Notes under the pieces: generated by a model
Databases searched by the model: none
Told to the model about the DNA's origin: nothing
What the model saw: only the letters and a program-made list of their open reading frames with translations
Assembly (NCBI RefSeq): GCF_947503855.1
Contig: NZ_CANNFF010000007.1
Location: 145,028-209,027 of the forward strand
Direction of reading: 5' to 3'
DNA length: 64,000 bases
Source of the DNA: an uncultured Polaribacter sp.
Lineage (GTDB): Bacteria; Bacteroidota; Bacteroidia; Flavobacteriales; Flavobacteriaceae
Shown here: one piece after another, positions 56,082-63,844 of the stretch
How the letters are laid out: every line of letters starts with the position of its first letter
Numbering within the stretch: position 1 is the first letter of the stretch
Program-made: the position numbers and the translations under genes

Positions 56082-57779
56082 ATGAAGAATTTAAAATATT
56101 TATTTGGATGCATTCTGTTGGTTATTGCTACTGGATGTTCAGACTTTTTAGAAGAAAGTCCCAGATCAGTTTTATCTGAAGAAGATCTTATAACTCCAGA
56201 AAACGTCGATGGTTTTGCAACAGCTGCTTATGCAGCATTAGGTAACGATCATTATGATACACCATTTAGTTTATGGCCTTATGGCAATGTTAGATCTGAT
56301 GATGCCTACAAAGGAGGTAGTGGTCCTAATGATATTCAAGTATTTCACTTTTTTGAAATATCCGAAAATATAAGAACAGACTTTGGAGAATTAGATAAAT
56401 TTTGGTTCAATAGTTACATAGCTATTTCTAGAATTAATCGTGCTATAAGAAATTTGAATAAAATGACCGACTCCGATTTCCCATTGAAAGAGACTAGGAT
56501 TGCCGAAATGAAATTCTTAAGAGGGCATTTTTATTTTATGCTTAAAATAATGTTCAAGTATGTGCCATATATAACAGAGGATATACCAGTTGAAGATTAT
56601 GGTACAATATCCAATAGAGATCTTACAAATGATGAATTATGGGAGGCCATTGCTAATGATTTTGAAACGGCAATAGAAAGTTTACCAGTGTCTCAACAAG
56701 AGATAGGTAGAGCAAGTAAAACAGCAGCTTATGCTTATCTGGCGAAAGTAAGACTTTATCAAGCCTATGAACAAGACGACAATAATCAAGTAACAAGCAT
56801 TAATCAAGCTAAATTACTAAAGGTAATTGAGGCAACTGATAATGTTCTAGGTTTAGGTTTTCTAGAAACAGATTTTGCAAGCAATTTTTTACCAGGAAGT
56901 TTTGAAAATGGTCCAGAATCTATTTTTGCCATTCAATATACAGATAGTGACAATACATTACATGGAAGGTTAAATTTTTCCGATGTATTATCAACTCCTC
57001 AAGGTCTTGGTTGTTGCGATTTTCATAAACCAAGTCAAAATCTTGTAAATGCATATAAAACAGATACTAATGGCCTTCCATTATTTAACACATATAATAA
57101 CGCAAATGTTGATTATAATAATTTAAATGCTGTTAAGGTTGACCCACGTTTGTATCATACAGTGGCAATACCAAATTTACCTTATAAATACGATAATGAT
57201 TATATATATGCAGAAAGTTGGGTTAGATCACCGAATCCATATGGTTACTATGCTTCATTAAAAGAAAATGTGTCACCAAATTGTGGTAGCTGTTTTGTAA
57301 ATATTGATCCGTTTTACGGTAATTCAAAAAATAGAATTCAAATTAGATATGCAGATGTTTTACTTATGCGAGCAGAAGCATTAATTGAATTGGGTCAGTT
57401 TAACGATGCTTTGCCATTAATTAATCAAATACGAAATAGAGCATCCCAAAGCACAAACTTAATTGGGTATGCAAATAACTTAAATATAAGTCCATATGTA
57501 GATGGTGTTAATTGTACTTGGACACAAGATTTCGCTAGACAAGCATTAAGATGGGAACGTAGATTAGAGTTTGCAATGGAAGGAAGTCGTTTTTTCGATT
57601 TGGTTCGTTGGGGTATTGCCGCAGAAACACTAAACAAATATTATTTAGAGGAAACGGATGAAGTTGAATATTATAGTGGTGCTAACTTTAATTCAGGTGT
57701 AGAAGAGTATTGTCCTATACCTCAAGCTCAAATTAATTTTAGTCAAGAAATTTACAAACAAAATAAAGGATATAATTAA
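56082..57779 (+). CDS. susD: SusD-like surface glycan-binding lipoprotein
   Basis: 565 aa: lipoprotein signal with lipid Cys19 (LLVIATGC), the SusD N-terminal TPR-like helices (RINRAIRNLNKM; FLRGHFYFMLKIMFKYVPYI), and the RagB/SusD C-terminal region (RYADVLLMRAEALIELGQFN; RWERRLEFAMEGSRFFDLVR). It forms the lid of the SusC pore and binds fructan fragments. Directly after susC and 19 bp before the DUF4960-like gene. Confidence 0.96.
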   Translation: MKNLKYLFGCILLVIATGCSDFLEESPRSVLSEEDLITPENVDGFATAAYAALGNDHYDTPFSLWPYGNVRSDDAYKGGSGPNDIQVFHFFEISENIRTDFGELDKFWFNSYIAISRINRAIRNLNKMTDSDFPLKETRIAEMKFLRGHFYFMLKIMFKYVPYITEDIPVEDYGTISNRDLTNDELWEAIANDFETAIESLPVSQQEIGRASKTAAYAYLAKVRLYQAYEQDDNNQVTSINQAKLLKVIEATDNVLGLGFLETDFASNFLPGSFENGPESIFAIQYTDSDNTLHGRLNFSDVLSTPQGLGCCDFHKPSQNLVNAYKTDTNGLPLFNTYNNANVDYNNLNAVKVDPRLYHTVAIPNLPYKYDNDYIYAESWVRSPNPYGYYASLKENVSPNCGSCFVNIDPFYGNSKNRIQIRYADVLLMRAEALIELGQFNDALPLINQIRNRASQSTNLIGYANNLNISPYVDGVNCTWTQDFARQALRWERRLEFAMEGSRFFDLVRWGIAAETLNKYYLEETDEVEYYSGANFNSGVEEYCPIPQAQINFSQEIYKQNKGYN

Positions 57780-57798
57780 TCTATTAAATAATAATATT

Positions 57799-59214
57799 AT
57801 GAAACATACATTAAACATAATAAAGATAACAATACTAAGTTTCTTGCTTATTATAAGTTATTCATGTTCTCAAGATCGTGATATAGAAGCTGCAGCAGAA
57901 ACTATTGTCCCTTCAGTAGACGATTTAAATATTGTATTAGAAGGTGATATTGCAAAATTAACATGGAGTAATCCGTCTTATACTGGAAATGTTACAACAA
58001 TTTTAAAACACAATAATGGATTAGAATTACTTGATTTTTCAACATCAAGTTATGAATTTGAAATTGGTGAAGTTAATGTTCAATACTTTTTTACGCTAAA
58101 ATTAAAAGATAATGATACTGGAAATTTCTCTTTAGGTGAAACAGTTAGTTTAACTAGAGAAGGGCCACAACCCGTTTTAAATTTTGCTGGTACACAAGAA
58201 GGAACTAATGTTATTTTAACCTGGGATATACAAGATACCGATATTACTGGAGTTAAATTAACTATTGATGGCTCTGAAGTGGTTAGTTTGCCTAGTAATG
58301 CTACTACATATACACTTGAAAATGCTGAGCTTAGAGAATATAGTTTTAAAATAAATACTATTAATTCACAAAATCAAGAATCACCATCTAGAAACTTAAT
58401 TTTTAAGGTTGGAAAAACTAAAATTGGTTATTTAGGTTTAGCAGCAGATGTTAATTCAATTAGTGATGATGATGAAAAGGCATCAGCTCTATGGCTTTTT
58501 GAAAATTATCCAGATGCAGAATATATCTCATTTTCTGATATTGAGAATGGAAAAGATCTAAGCAGTTTTAGAGTACTTTGGTGGCATTACGACAAAGATG
58601 ATGACAATCCAGAACTTCCAGCTGAAGCATTAACAATAAATGTAGTTACTGCAATTACTAATTTTCATGCTAATGGTGGTGGGCTTTTACTTAACACCCA
58701 TGCTATTGAATATTTATGGACAATTGGAAGAATAACAGACAATATTGGGAAACTTAAAGGAGCAGGTGCAGGATTTTCTAATGGCGACACATGGTCTGTT
58801 GGCATAAATATAGGCCTTGTGCATGATGAAAGCACTCATCCGATTTATCAAGGGGTAGAAGTGATACAACCAGATGAGCGAAAAATAATTCCATTAATAG
58901 GCCCAGGATACAGAGAGGATCATAATTTTGTTTTATGGATTGGAGATTATTATGGTATTGGCAACGCTAATGAGCAGGTGTATTCGAATTTATTTAATGA
59001 TGCAAAACTTAGAATTCTTGGAGTTTGGGATGGTATTAGAGATTATTGGATGATGGCTAATTTTGAAGCAATGCCTAATGATGATTTTAATGGAACTGCT
59101 ATTGCTATCGGAATTGGTGCTTTTGAGTGGAATCAAAACAGCGGTGTAAATTTATATCAAGACAACATAGAGAGAATAACTAAAAATGCTTTAGAATACT
59201 TAAAAACCAAATAA
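57799..59214 (+). CDS. Surface glycan-binding lipoprotein, DUF4960-like
   Basis: 471 aa: lipid Cys23 (LLIISYSC), two Ig/fibronectin-like domains (about 35-110 and 115-205), and a C-terminal globular domain (about 210-470) with LGLAADVNSISDDDEKASAL, ANGGGLLLNTHAIEYLWTIG and IGIGAFEWNQ. I assign this to DUF4960, found downstream of SusD in fructan loci. By position it is the third surface component (SusE/F or SGBP role) that holds levan or inulin; binding is inference. It ends one base before the second GH32 gene. Confidence 0.82.
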   Translation: MKHTLNIIKITILSFLLIISYSCSQDRDIEAAAETIVPSVDDLNIVLEGDIAKLTWSNPSYTGNVTTILKHNNGLELLDFSTSSYEFEIGEVNVQYFFTLKLKDNDTGNFSLGETVSLTREGPQPVLNFAGTQEGTNVILTWDIQDTDITGVKLTIDGSEVVSLPSNATTYTLENAELREYSFKINTINSQNQESPSRNLIFKVGKTKIGYLGLAADVNSISDDDEKASALWLFENYPDAEYISFSDIENGKDLSSFRVLWWHYDKDDDNPELPAEALTINVVTAITNFHANGGGLLLNTHAIEYLWTIGRITDNIGKLKGAGAGFSNGDTWSVGINIGLVHDESTHPIYQGVEVIQPDERKIIPLIGPGYREDHNFVLWIGDYYGIGNANEQVYSNLFNDAKLRILGVWDGIRDYWMMANFEAMPNDDFNGTAIAIGIGAFEWNQNSGVNLYQDNIERITKNALEYLKTK

Positions 59215-59215
59215 T

Positions 59216-60748
59216 ATGAAATTGTTAAAAGTTAGTAGAATACTATTATTTACCTTTTTAACCCTAATATTCTCAAACTGTAATGAGGATGAAATATTAT
59301 CTAATTCAACTGCTGAGTTAGTAACAATAGGTGATAAAGATTATAGACCAGATTTTCATTTTACACCACAATCAAATTGGATGAATGATCCTAATGGAAT
59401 GGTATATTACGAAGGGGAGTATCATTTGTTTTATCAGCATAATCCAGATGCAAGTGTATGGGGTCCTATGCACTGGGGACATGCAATCAGTAAAGATTTG
59501 GTAAACTGGCAAGAAATGCCGATTGCTTTATATCCTGATGATTTAGGAAACATTTTTTCAGGTAGTATTGTTGTTGATTCTAATAACACATCTGGGTTTA
59601 AGACGGGTAGCGAAAGCCCTCTTGTTGCGATATTTACACATCAAAACCCTGTCAATAACAATCAAACACAAAGTTTAGCATTTAGCAACGACAAAGGCAG
59701 AAGTTGGACGAAGTATGAAGACAACCCTGTTTTGGTAAATAATAATATAGTAGACTTTAGAGATCCCAAAGTTTCTTGGCACGAAGAAACGCAAAAATGG
59801 ATTATGGTTATTGCTGCTGGAGATGAAATCATGTTTTATTCATCTCCTAACTTAATAAATTGGGACTATGAGCATAGTTTCGGGAAAGATGTAGGGGCTC
59901 ATGGAGGTGTATGGGAATGCCCAGATTTGTTTAAAATTAAAGATGAAAACGGTCAAGAAACTTGGGCATTATTGGTAAGTATTAACCCTGGTGGTCCAAA
60001 TGGAGGTTCAGGAACACAGTATTTCTTGGGAGATTTTGATGGTGAAACATTTACATCTTCACAAGAAAGTACCCTATGGTTAGATTATGGTACAGATAAT
60101 TATGCTGGTGTAACATGGAGTAATGAGCCTAGTAATAGAAATCTATTTATGGGATGGATGAGTAATTGGAGTTATGCCCAAAATGTACCAACCTATAGTT
60201 ACAGAAGTGCTATGACATTTGCAAGAACTTTACATTGGCAAAACACTAATAACAACAGTATCATTGTTAGTAAATTACCAACAGAGTTAATTTACGTAAT
60301 TGGTGGTAATATGGTTGACAACAACAATGCTACAAGCAAATTCGAATTGTTGAATGATGAAACGTTGGGAGAAGGTAAATTCTATCTAGAAACTACTCTA
60401 GATTTTAGTGCTATTAATGAAGCTAAAATAGAATGGGGTAATAAAAGCTCAAGTGTTGTTATAAATTATAACAAAGTTACAGGTGAGCTATTATTGGATA
60501 GGTCAGAATCTGGTTATAAATTTAATAATTTGAATGGAAATGTTTTAAAATGTCCTTATGTTTTACCTGATTCAAATCAACTAAAAATAAGTATGTTAGT
60601 CGATAAATCTTCAATGGAAATTTTTCTAAATGATGGAGAGCGTGTTTTAACAGCTTTAGTATTTCCACTAGCACCTTTTAAAAATTTAGAGATTTCTGGT
60701 AATAATGAAATAGAATTTATTAAAAAATTAAAAATTAATCAATTATAA
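59216..60748 (+). CDS. GH32 fructan hydrolase lipoprotein 2
   Basis: 510 aa: lipid Cys22 (LIFSNC) and a GH32 propeller with nucleophile Asp58 in WMNDPNG, Asp183 in FRDPK and Glu234 in ECPDLF, followed by a beta-sandwich. It is similar in layout to the 51402 enzyme but differs in loops (for example the extra GSESPLV near 131 and GKDVGAHGG near 223), so the two probably divide labour between polymer and oligomer. Followed by a strong terminator. Confidence 0.95.
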   Translation: MKLLKVSRILLFTFLTLIFSNCNEDEILSNSTAELVTIGDKDYRPDFHFTPQSNWMNDPNGMVYYEGEYHLFYQHNPDASVWGPMHWGHAISKDLVNWQEMPIALYPDDLGNIFSGSIVVDSNNTSGFKTGSESPLVAIFTHQNPVNNNQTQSLAFSNDKGRSWTKYEDNPVLVNNNIVDFRDPKVSWHEETQKWIMVIAAGDEIMFYSSPNLINWDYEHSFGKDVGAHGGVWECPDLFKIKDENGQETWALLVSINPGGPNGGSGTQYFLGDFDGETFTSSQESTLWLDYGTDNYAGVTWSNEPSNRNLFMGWMSNWSYAQNVPTYSYRSAMTFARTLHWQNTNNNSIIVSKLPTELIYVIGGNMVDNNNATSKFELLNDETLGEGKFYLETTLDFSAINEAKIEWGNKSSSVVINYNKVTGELLLDRSESGYKFNNLNGNVLKCPYVLPDSNQLKISMLVDKSSMEIFLNDGERVLTALVFPLAPFKNLEISGNNEIEFIKKLKINQL

Positions 60749-60770
60749 AAATAATTTGTTTTAGTTAATT

Positions 60771-60813
60771 AAGTTCCAAAAAAAGTGTAAAACCTTTTTT
60801 TGGAACTTTTTAT
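60771..60813 (+). terminator. Terminator after the second GH32 gene
   Basis: AGTTCC plus an A7 run and G pairs with C, a T7 run and GGAACT around TGTAAAAC, followed by Ts. It ends only 13 bp before the fructokinase ATG. Confidence 0.88.
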
Positions 60814-60825
60814 AATAATTTGTAT

Positions 60826-61728
60826 ATGAGTAGAATAGTTTGTTTTGGTGAAGTCTTGTGGGATGTTTTTCCAACCCATAAAAAAATAGGAGGTGCCCCT
60901 TTAAATGTAGCTAGTAGGTTAAGTTCGTTTAACAATAGTGTTGCAATGGTAAGTGCAATAGGGCAAGACGAATATGGCCAAAAATTAATAGAGTTTTTAA
61001 ATAAGAATAAAGTCAATACAGATAATATTCAAATTAAAAAAGAATTTCAAACGGGTAAAGTAAATGTAATGCTCAATGAAAAAGGTTCTGCGTCTTATGA
61101 TATAAAATACCCAAGAGCTTGGGATAAGATTCGATTTACAGAGGGCGCTAGAAATGTAGTTATAAATTCTGATGCTTTTGTGTTTGGTAGTCTTGTAGCA
61201 AGAGATGAAACTTCTCGTAATACATTATATCAATTAATTGAATTTGCAAAATATAAAATCTTCGATTTAAATTTAAGAGAACCCTATTATACCATAGAAG
61301 TCTTAAGTTATTTAATGGAAAAAGCAGATTTTATAAAATTTAATGATGACGAATTATATGAAGTTTGTAAAAAACTAGGCTCAAAATACAACTCATTAGA
61401 ACAAAATCTAAGGTTTATTTCAGAAAAAACAAATACACAATATGTCTGTGTTACCAAAGGTCCTCATGGTGCAGTTTTATTCTACAATGATAAATTATTT
61501 TACAATAGCGGTTTTCAAATAAATGTAATAGACACTGTAGGTGCTGGTGATTCTTTTTTAGCTTCTTTAATCAGCCAACTTCTTAATAAAGTTCATCCGC
61601 AAAAAGCCATTGATTTTGCTTGTGCAGTGGGTGCCTTAGTAGCGCAAAGTGAAGGAGCTAACCCCAATATAGCAAAAAAGGAAATAAATGAGTTTTTAAA
61701 TCCTTACATCAAATCAGTAAAAAAATAG
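60826..61728 (+). CDS. Fructokinase-like PfkB carbohydrate kinase
   Basis: 300 aa from the ATG at 60826. N-terminal CFGEVLWDVFPTHKKIGGAP with the PfkB GGAPLNVA sugar-binding loop (near residues 22-29) and C-terminal DTVGAGDSFLASLISQLL, where the GAGD Asp is catalytic. It phosphorylates fructose at the end of the fructan pathway. A strong terminator lies just upstream, so expression needs read-through or a promoter inside that hairpin region. Confidence 0.93.
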   Translation: MSRIVCFGEVLWDVFPTHKKIGGAPLNVASRLSSFNNSVAMVSAIGQDEYGQKLIEFLNKNKVNTDNIQIKKEFQTGKVNVMLNEKGSASYDIKYPRAWDKIRFTEGARNVVINSDAFVFGSLVARDETSRNTLYQLIEFAKYKIFDLNLREPYYTIEVLSYLMEKADFIKFNDDELYEVCKKLGSKYNSLEQNLRFISEKTNTQYVCVTKGPHGAVLFYNDKLFYNSGFQINVIDTVGAGDSFLASLISQLLNKVHPQKAIDFACAVGALVAQSEGANPNIAKKEINEFLNPYIKSVKK

Positions 61729-61765
61729 AAAACAACTCTATTTAAGAGTATAATGATAAATTGTA

Positions 61766-62607
61766 CTGAAAAAATATGAAGAAAAAGTTAAAGAATTAGA
61801 AAATAAATTAGAAATATTAGAATCCGAAATTGAAGATATTTTAAAAATTGCAGAAAGAGGTATTAAAATAACCAAGAAAACTTTAATTGAGATTAGAAAT
61901 ACTGTAGTTAGAAAAGAATTCAAAAGTAAATTAAACGAAATACAATTTTTTAAAATATACAAGCCTCAGGTATATAGTAAAGTAATCTATTATGTAACTT
62001 TATTTAATATAGAAAGTAAGAGACCTAGAAGTAGTAATAAGTCAATAGTTAAATACCTTAATAATCATATAGATAAATTACAAATTTATTTCAATGAAAA
62101 CTTAGAATTTTACCAATATTATAGAAGAGGTGCTACATTTTTAGACGAACAATATTTTTTAAGAGGGAGAGCAAATATGCGTTTGTATCCAGATACGTTT
62201 CATTTTTACCAGACGAACAGTTTTCTACAAGTAAGGACAGTACAGTAGCTAAAATATTAGCGTTTGATATGTTAATAATCCATCTCAAGAAAGAAGTTGA
62301 TAAACTAGAAGATAATGGTATGGAAACAAACGGAAACACCTTTAAAAAACAATCACAATTATTTTGGACAGGAAATAAAACAGAATTAGTAGAGCTTATT
62401 TATGCTCTTTACAGTGCTGGTAAAATAAATAGTGGTACTGCAGATATTAAAGAATTGGCAATGACTTTTGAAGAGATGTTCAATATAAATTTAGGAGATT
62501 TTTACAGAACGTTCCTAGAAATACGCTCAAGAAAAATAAATCAAACAAAATTCATTGATAAGCTTAAAGAATCCCTAATAACCAAAATGCTAGAATCTGA
62601 TGAATAA
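61766..62607 (+). pseudogene. rteC: rteC homologue, frameshifted
   Basis: The upstream frame (from CTG 61766; no ATG after the TAA at 61757) encodes YKPQVYSKVIYYVTLFNIES and YYRRGATFLDEQYFLRGRAN, characteristic of RteC, the excision regulator of CTnDOT-type elements. At the T run 62203-62207 the frame shifts: it stops soon after, while the next frame continues as LPDEQFSTSKDSTVAKILAF and runs to 62607 with a normal RteC C-terminus. Loss of one T (six to five) explains it. Start codon also appears lost or is a rare CTG. Confidence 0.85.
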
Positions 62608-62629
62608 ATACCCAACTTAGTTTTTTTTG

Positions 62630-62665
62630 AGTGCAAATTATATTCATATAATTTGCACTTTTTTA
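62630..62665 (+). terminator. Terminator after rteC
   Basis: AGTGCAAATTATAT with ATATAATTTGCACT (14 bp, tiny loop), then Ts. Beyond it, to about 62860, the sequence is AT-rich; only a short dyad ATATGAA/TTCATAT (62763-62783) is seen. Confidence 0.88.
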
Positions 62666-62911
62666 TTACTTCTTTTTTTAAAACGAAGAACAAATTAATA
62701 TAATTTAAAGTATTGTTAATGAGTAGTAAAAATACCCATCTTGGGTAAAGGTTGTGATTGTTATATGAATATTAAGTTCATATTTGTCATAGAAATAATT
62801 AATAACATATAAAGAAGTAGGGTGTAATACTAAAATATTTATCCTATTCTTTCTTAAAAAAAAACTATAACAGCTACAATTATTACAACAGAAGATCTAC
62901 AAGAATTTAAA

Positions 62912-63154
62912 GTGGAATTGCTAGAAAATATCAAAGCAATGATCAATCATCAATCAGGCTTTGCTCCAAAAAAATGGTTAAAATCTCCGGAAGTCAGAGA
63001 TTTATTAAGCATCACACCAGGCAGATTGCAAAACTTAAGAATCAATGGCACATTACCCTATTCTAAAGTTGCTGGAGTAATCTATTACGATTATGAAGAA
63101 ATTCAAAAAGTATTAGGTAGTCCAACCGTATTCACAAAAAGTTTTGATATTTAG
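62912..63154 (+). CDS. HTH (excisionase-like) protein of element 2
   Basis: 80 aa from GTG 62912. The HTH part KKWLKSPEVRDLLSITPGRL, then QNLRINGTLPYSKVAGVIYY, is highly similar to the element-1 protein at 33842. Upstream the frame stays open to a TAA at 62855 and would add TATIITTEDLQEFK, resembling the longer N-terminus of the homologue (ELITKDDLKTLK), but it contains no ATG. Either a rare start is used or the 5' end is damaged in the A-rich run near 62856-62864. The polymerase-like gene that follows the homologue on element 1 is absent here. Confidence 0.72.
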   Translation: MELLENIKAMINHQSGFAPKKWLKSPEVRDLLSITPGRLQNLRINGTLPYSKVAGVIYYDYEEIQKVLGSPTVFTKSFDI

Positions 63155-63241
63155 AAGGTTTGTTAAGTTACCTCAACTTTAATCAATATTAACATTGACT
63201 TATTTTATTTTTTGTAAAATATCAATTTTTATGAAGCGATA

Positions 63242-63292
63242 GAATCCAAAGCATGTCCCGAACCTATTTCGGGGAGCTTGCGGTATGGATTC
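63242..63292. repeat. Inverted repeat before the truncated element gene
   Basis: GAATCCA (63242-63248) pairs with TGGATTC (63286-63292), and CCCGAA (63257-63262) with TTCGGG (63268-63273) inside. Noncoding; possible leader structure or dispersed palindrome. Confidence 0.6.
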
Positions 63293-63389
63293 GTTAGTGA
63301 AGTAAAAAGTAGAATCTAAGAAAAATAAAAGTAAGTCTTAATTTTTTGTTTCGTTTTGTATTAAGGCAAAATGAAAATAATAGAATTAT

Positions 63390-63564
63390 GCAAAACATTA
63401 ATTTCATAAAACACCTAACAGGTTTCTTTGATAAAGTCATCAACGATCATACCTTAAATCCAACACATATCAGCTTATACATTGCTTTGTTTCAATTCTG
63501 GAACTGCAACCGATTAAGAAACCCGATAAGTATTTCTAGAGACGAAGTAATGCGCATAAGTAAA
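63390..63564 (+). pseudogene. Truncated mobile-element regulator-like gene
   Basis: Starts MQNINFIKHLTGFFDKVIND and continues THISLYIALFQFWNCNRLRN up to RDEVMRISK. I recall this N-terminus from a replication- or transcription-regulator-like family common on Bacteroidota elements (normally longer, with a continuing winged-helix domain). After RISK (63564) the homology stops; the frame runs on as non-homologous Cys/Phe-rich sequence that is the antisense of hipA. Truncated at the junction. Confidence 0.72.
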
Positions 63565-63639
63565 AACATAGTCTCCCTCTGCAGTTTCTGTAATTTTACC
63601 TGCAAGTGTGTCTTTATAATATACATTACCTTGTCTCAT
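63556..63639 (-). pseudogene. hipA: hipA fragment (N-terminus only)
   Basis: ATG at 63639, overlapping the hipB stop by 14 bp as in hipBA operons. It encodes MRQGNVYYKDTLAGKITETA and EGDYVFTY, matching the start of HipA kinases, then loses homology at about 63556 where the oppositely oriented truncated element gene begins. The kinase core is missing, so no toxin is made from this locus. Confidence 0.75.
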
Positions 63640-63844
63640 CGTCTATGTTTTTTCTTTCTACAGGTGCTAATTCATGACCAAACATCGCTAAAACCAAATT
63701 CACTTTTTCTAAGTTCAAATTGGTTTTACCTTGTTCTATTTTACGCACTACTGTTAAAGCAACTCCTGCACGTTCTGCAAACTCTTCTTGGGTAAGATGT
63801 ACTTCTTTTCTGCGTTTTTTTACAAATTCTGATAACAACTCCAT
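63626..63844 (-). CDS. hipB: HipB-like XRE-family antitoxin/regulator
   Basis: 72 aa: a Cro/C1-type helix-turn-helix, VKKRRKEVHLTQEEFAERAG and VALTVVRKIEQGKTNLNLEK, followed by the short HipB-like tail FGHELAPVERK. In intact systems it neutralises HipA and represses the operon. Here the partner is truncated, leaving an orphan antitoxin. Upstream (63845-64000) I see no gene, only AT-rich sequence. Confidence 0.85.
   Translation of the reverse strand: MELLSEFVKKRRKEVHLTQEEFAERAGVALTVVRKIEQGKTNLNLEKVNLVLAMFGHELAPVERKNIDDETR

Larger units (their letters stand above)
45551..63564. mobile_element. Decayed integrative element 2 carrying a fructan locus
   Basis: Begins at the shared attachment copy; its integrase (related to that of element 1) is next to it with its own GGTTACC/GGTAACC boxes. 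It carries the fructan genes 47053-61728 and ends with rteC, HTH and a truncated element gene, all typical mobility or regulatory genes and mostly broken. No third attachment copy is found in the window, so the right boundary is placed at the chimeric junction near 63556-63564 and is uncertain. Confidence 0.6.

Noticed and set aside
61738..61962. 74-aa minus-strand frame
   Set aside because: It lies antisense to the rteC pseudogene, which has clear family homology on the plus strand.
63566..63795. C-terminal half of the 149-aa plus-strand frame starting at 63390
   Set aside because: Beyond 63564 it is the complement of hipA/hipB and lost homology to the element family; only the N-terminal part is kept as a truncated gene.
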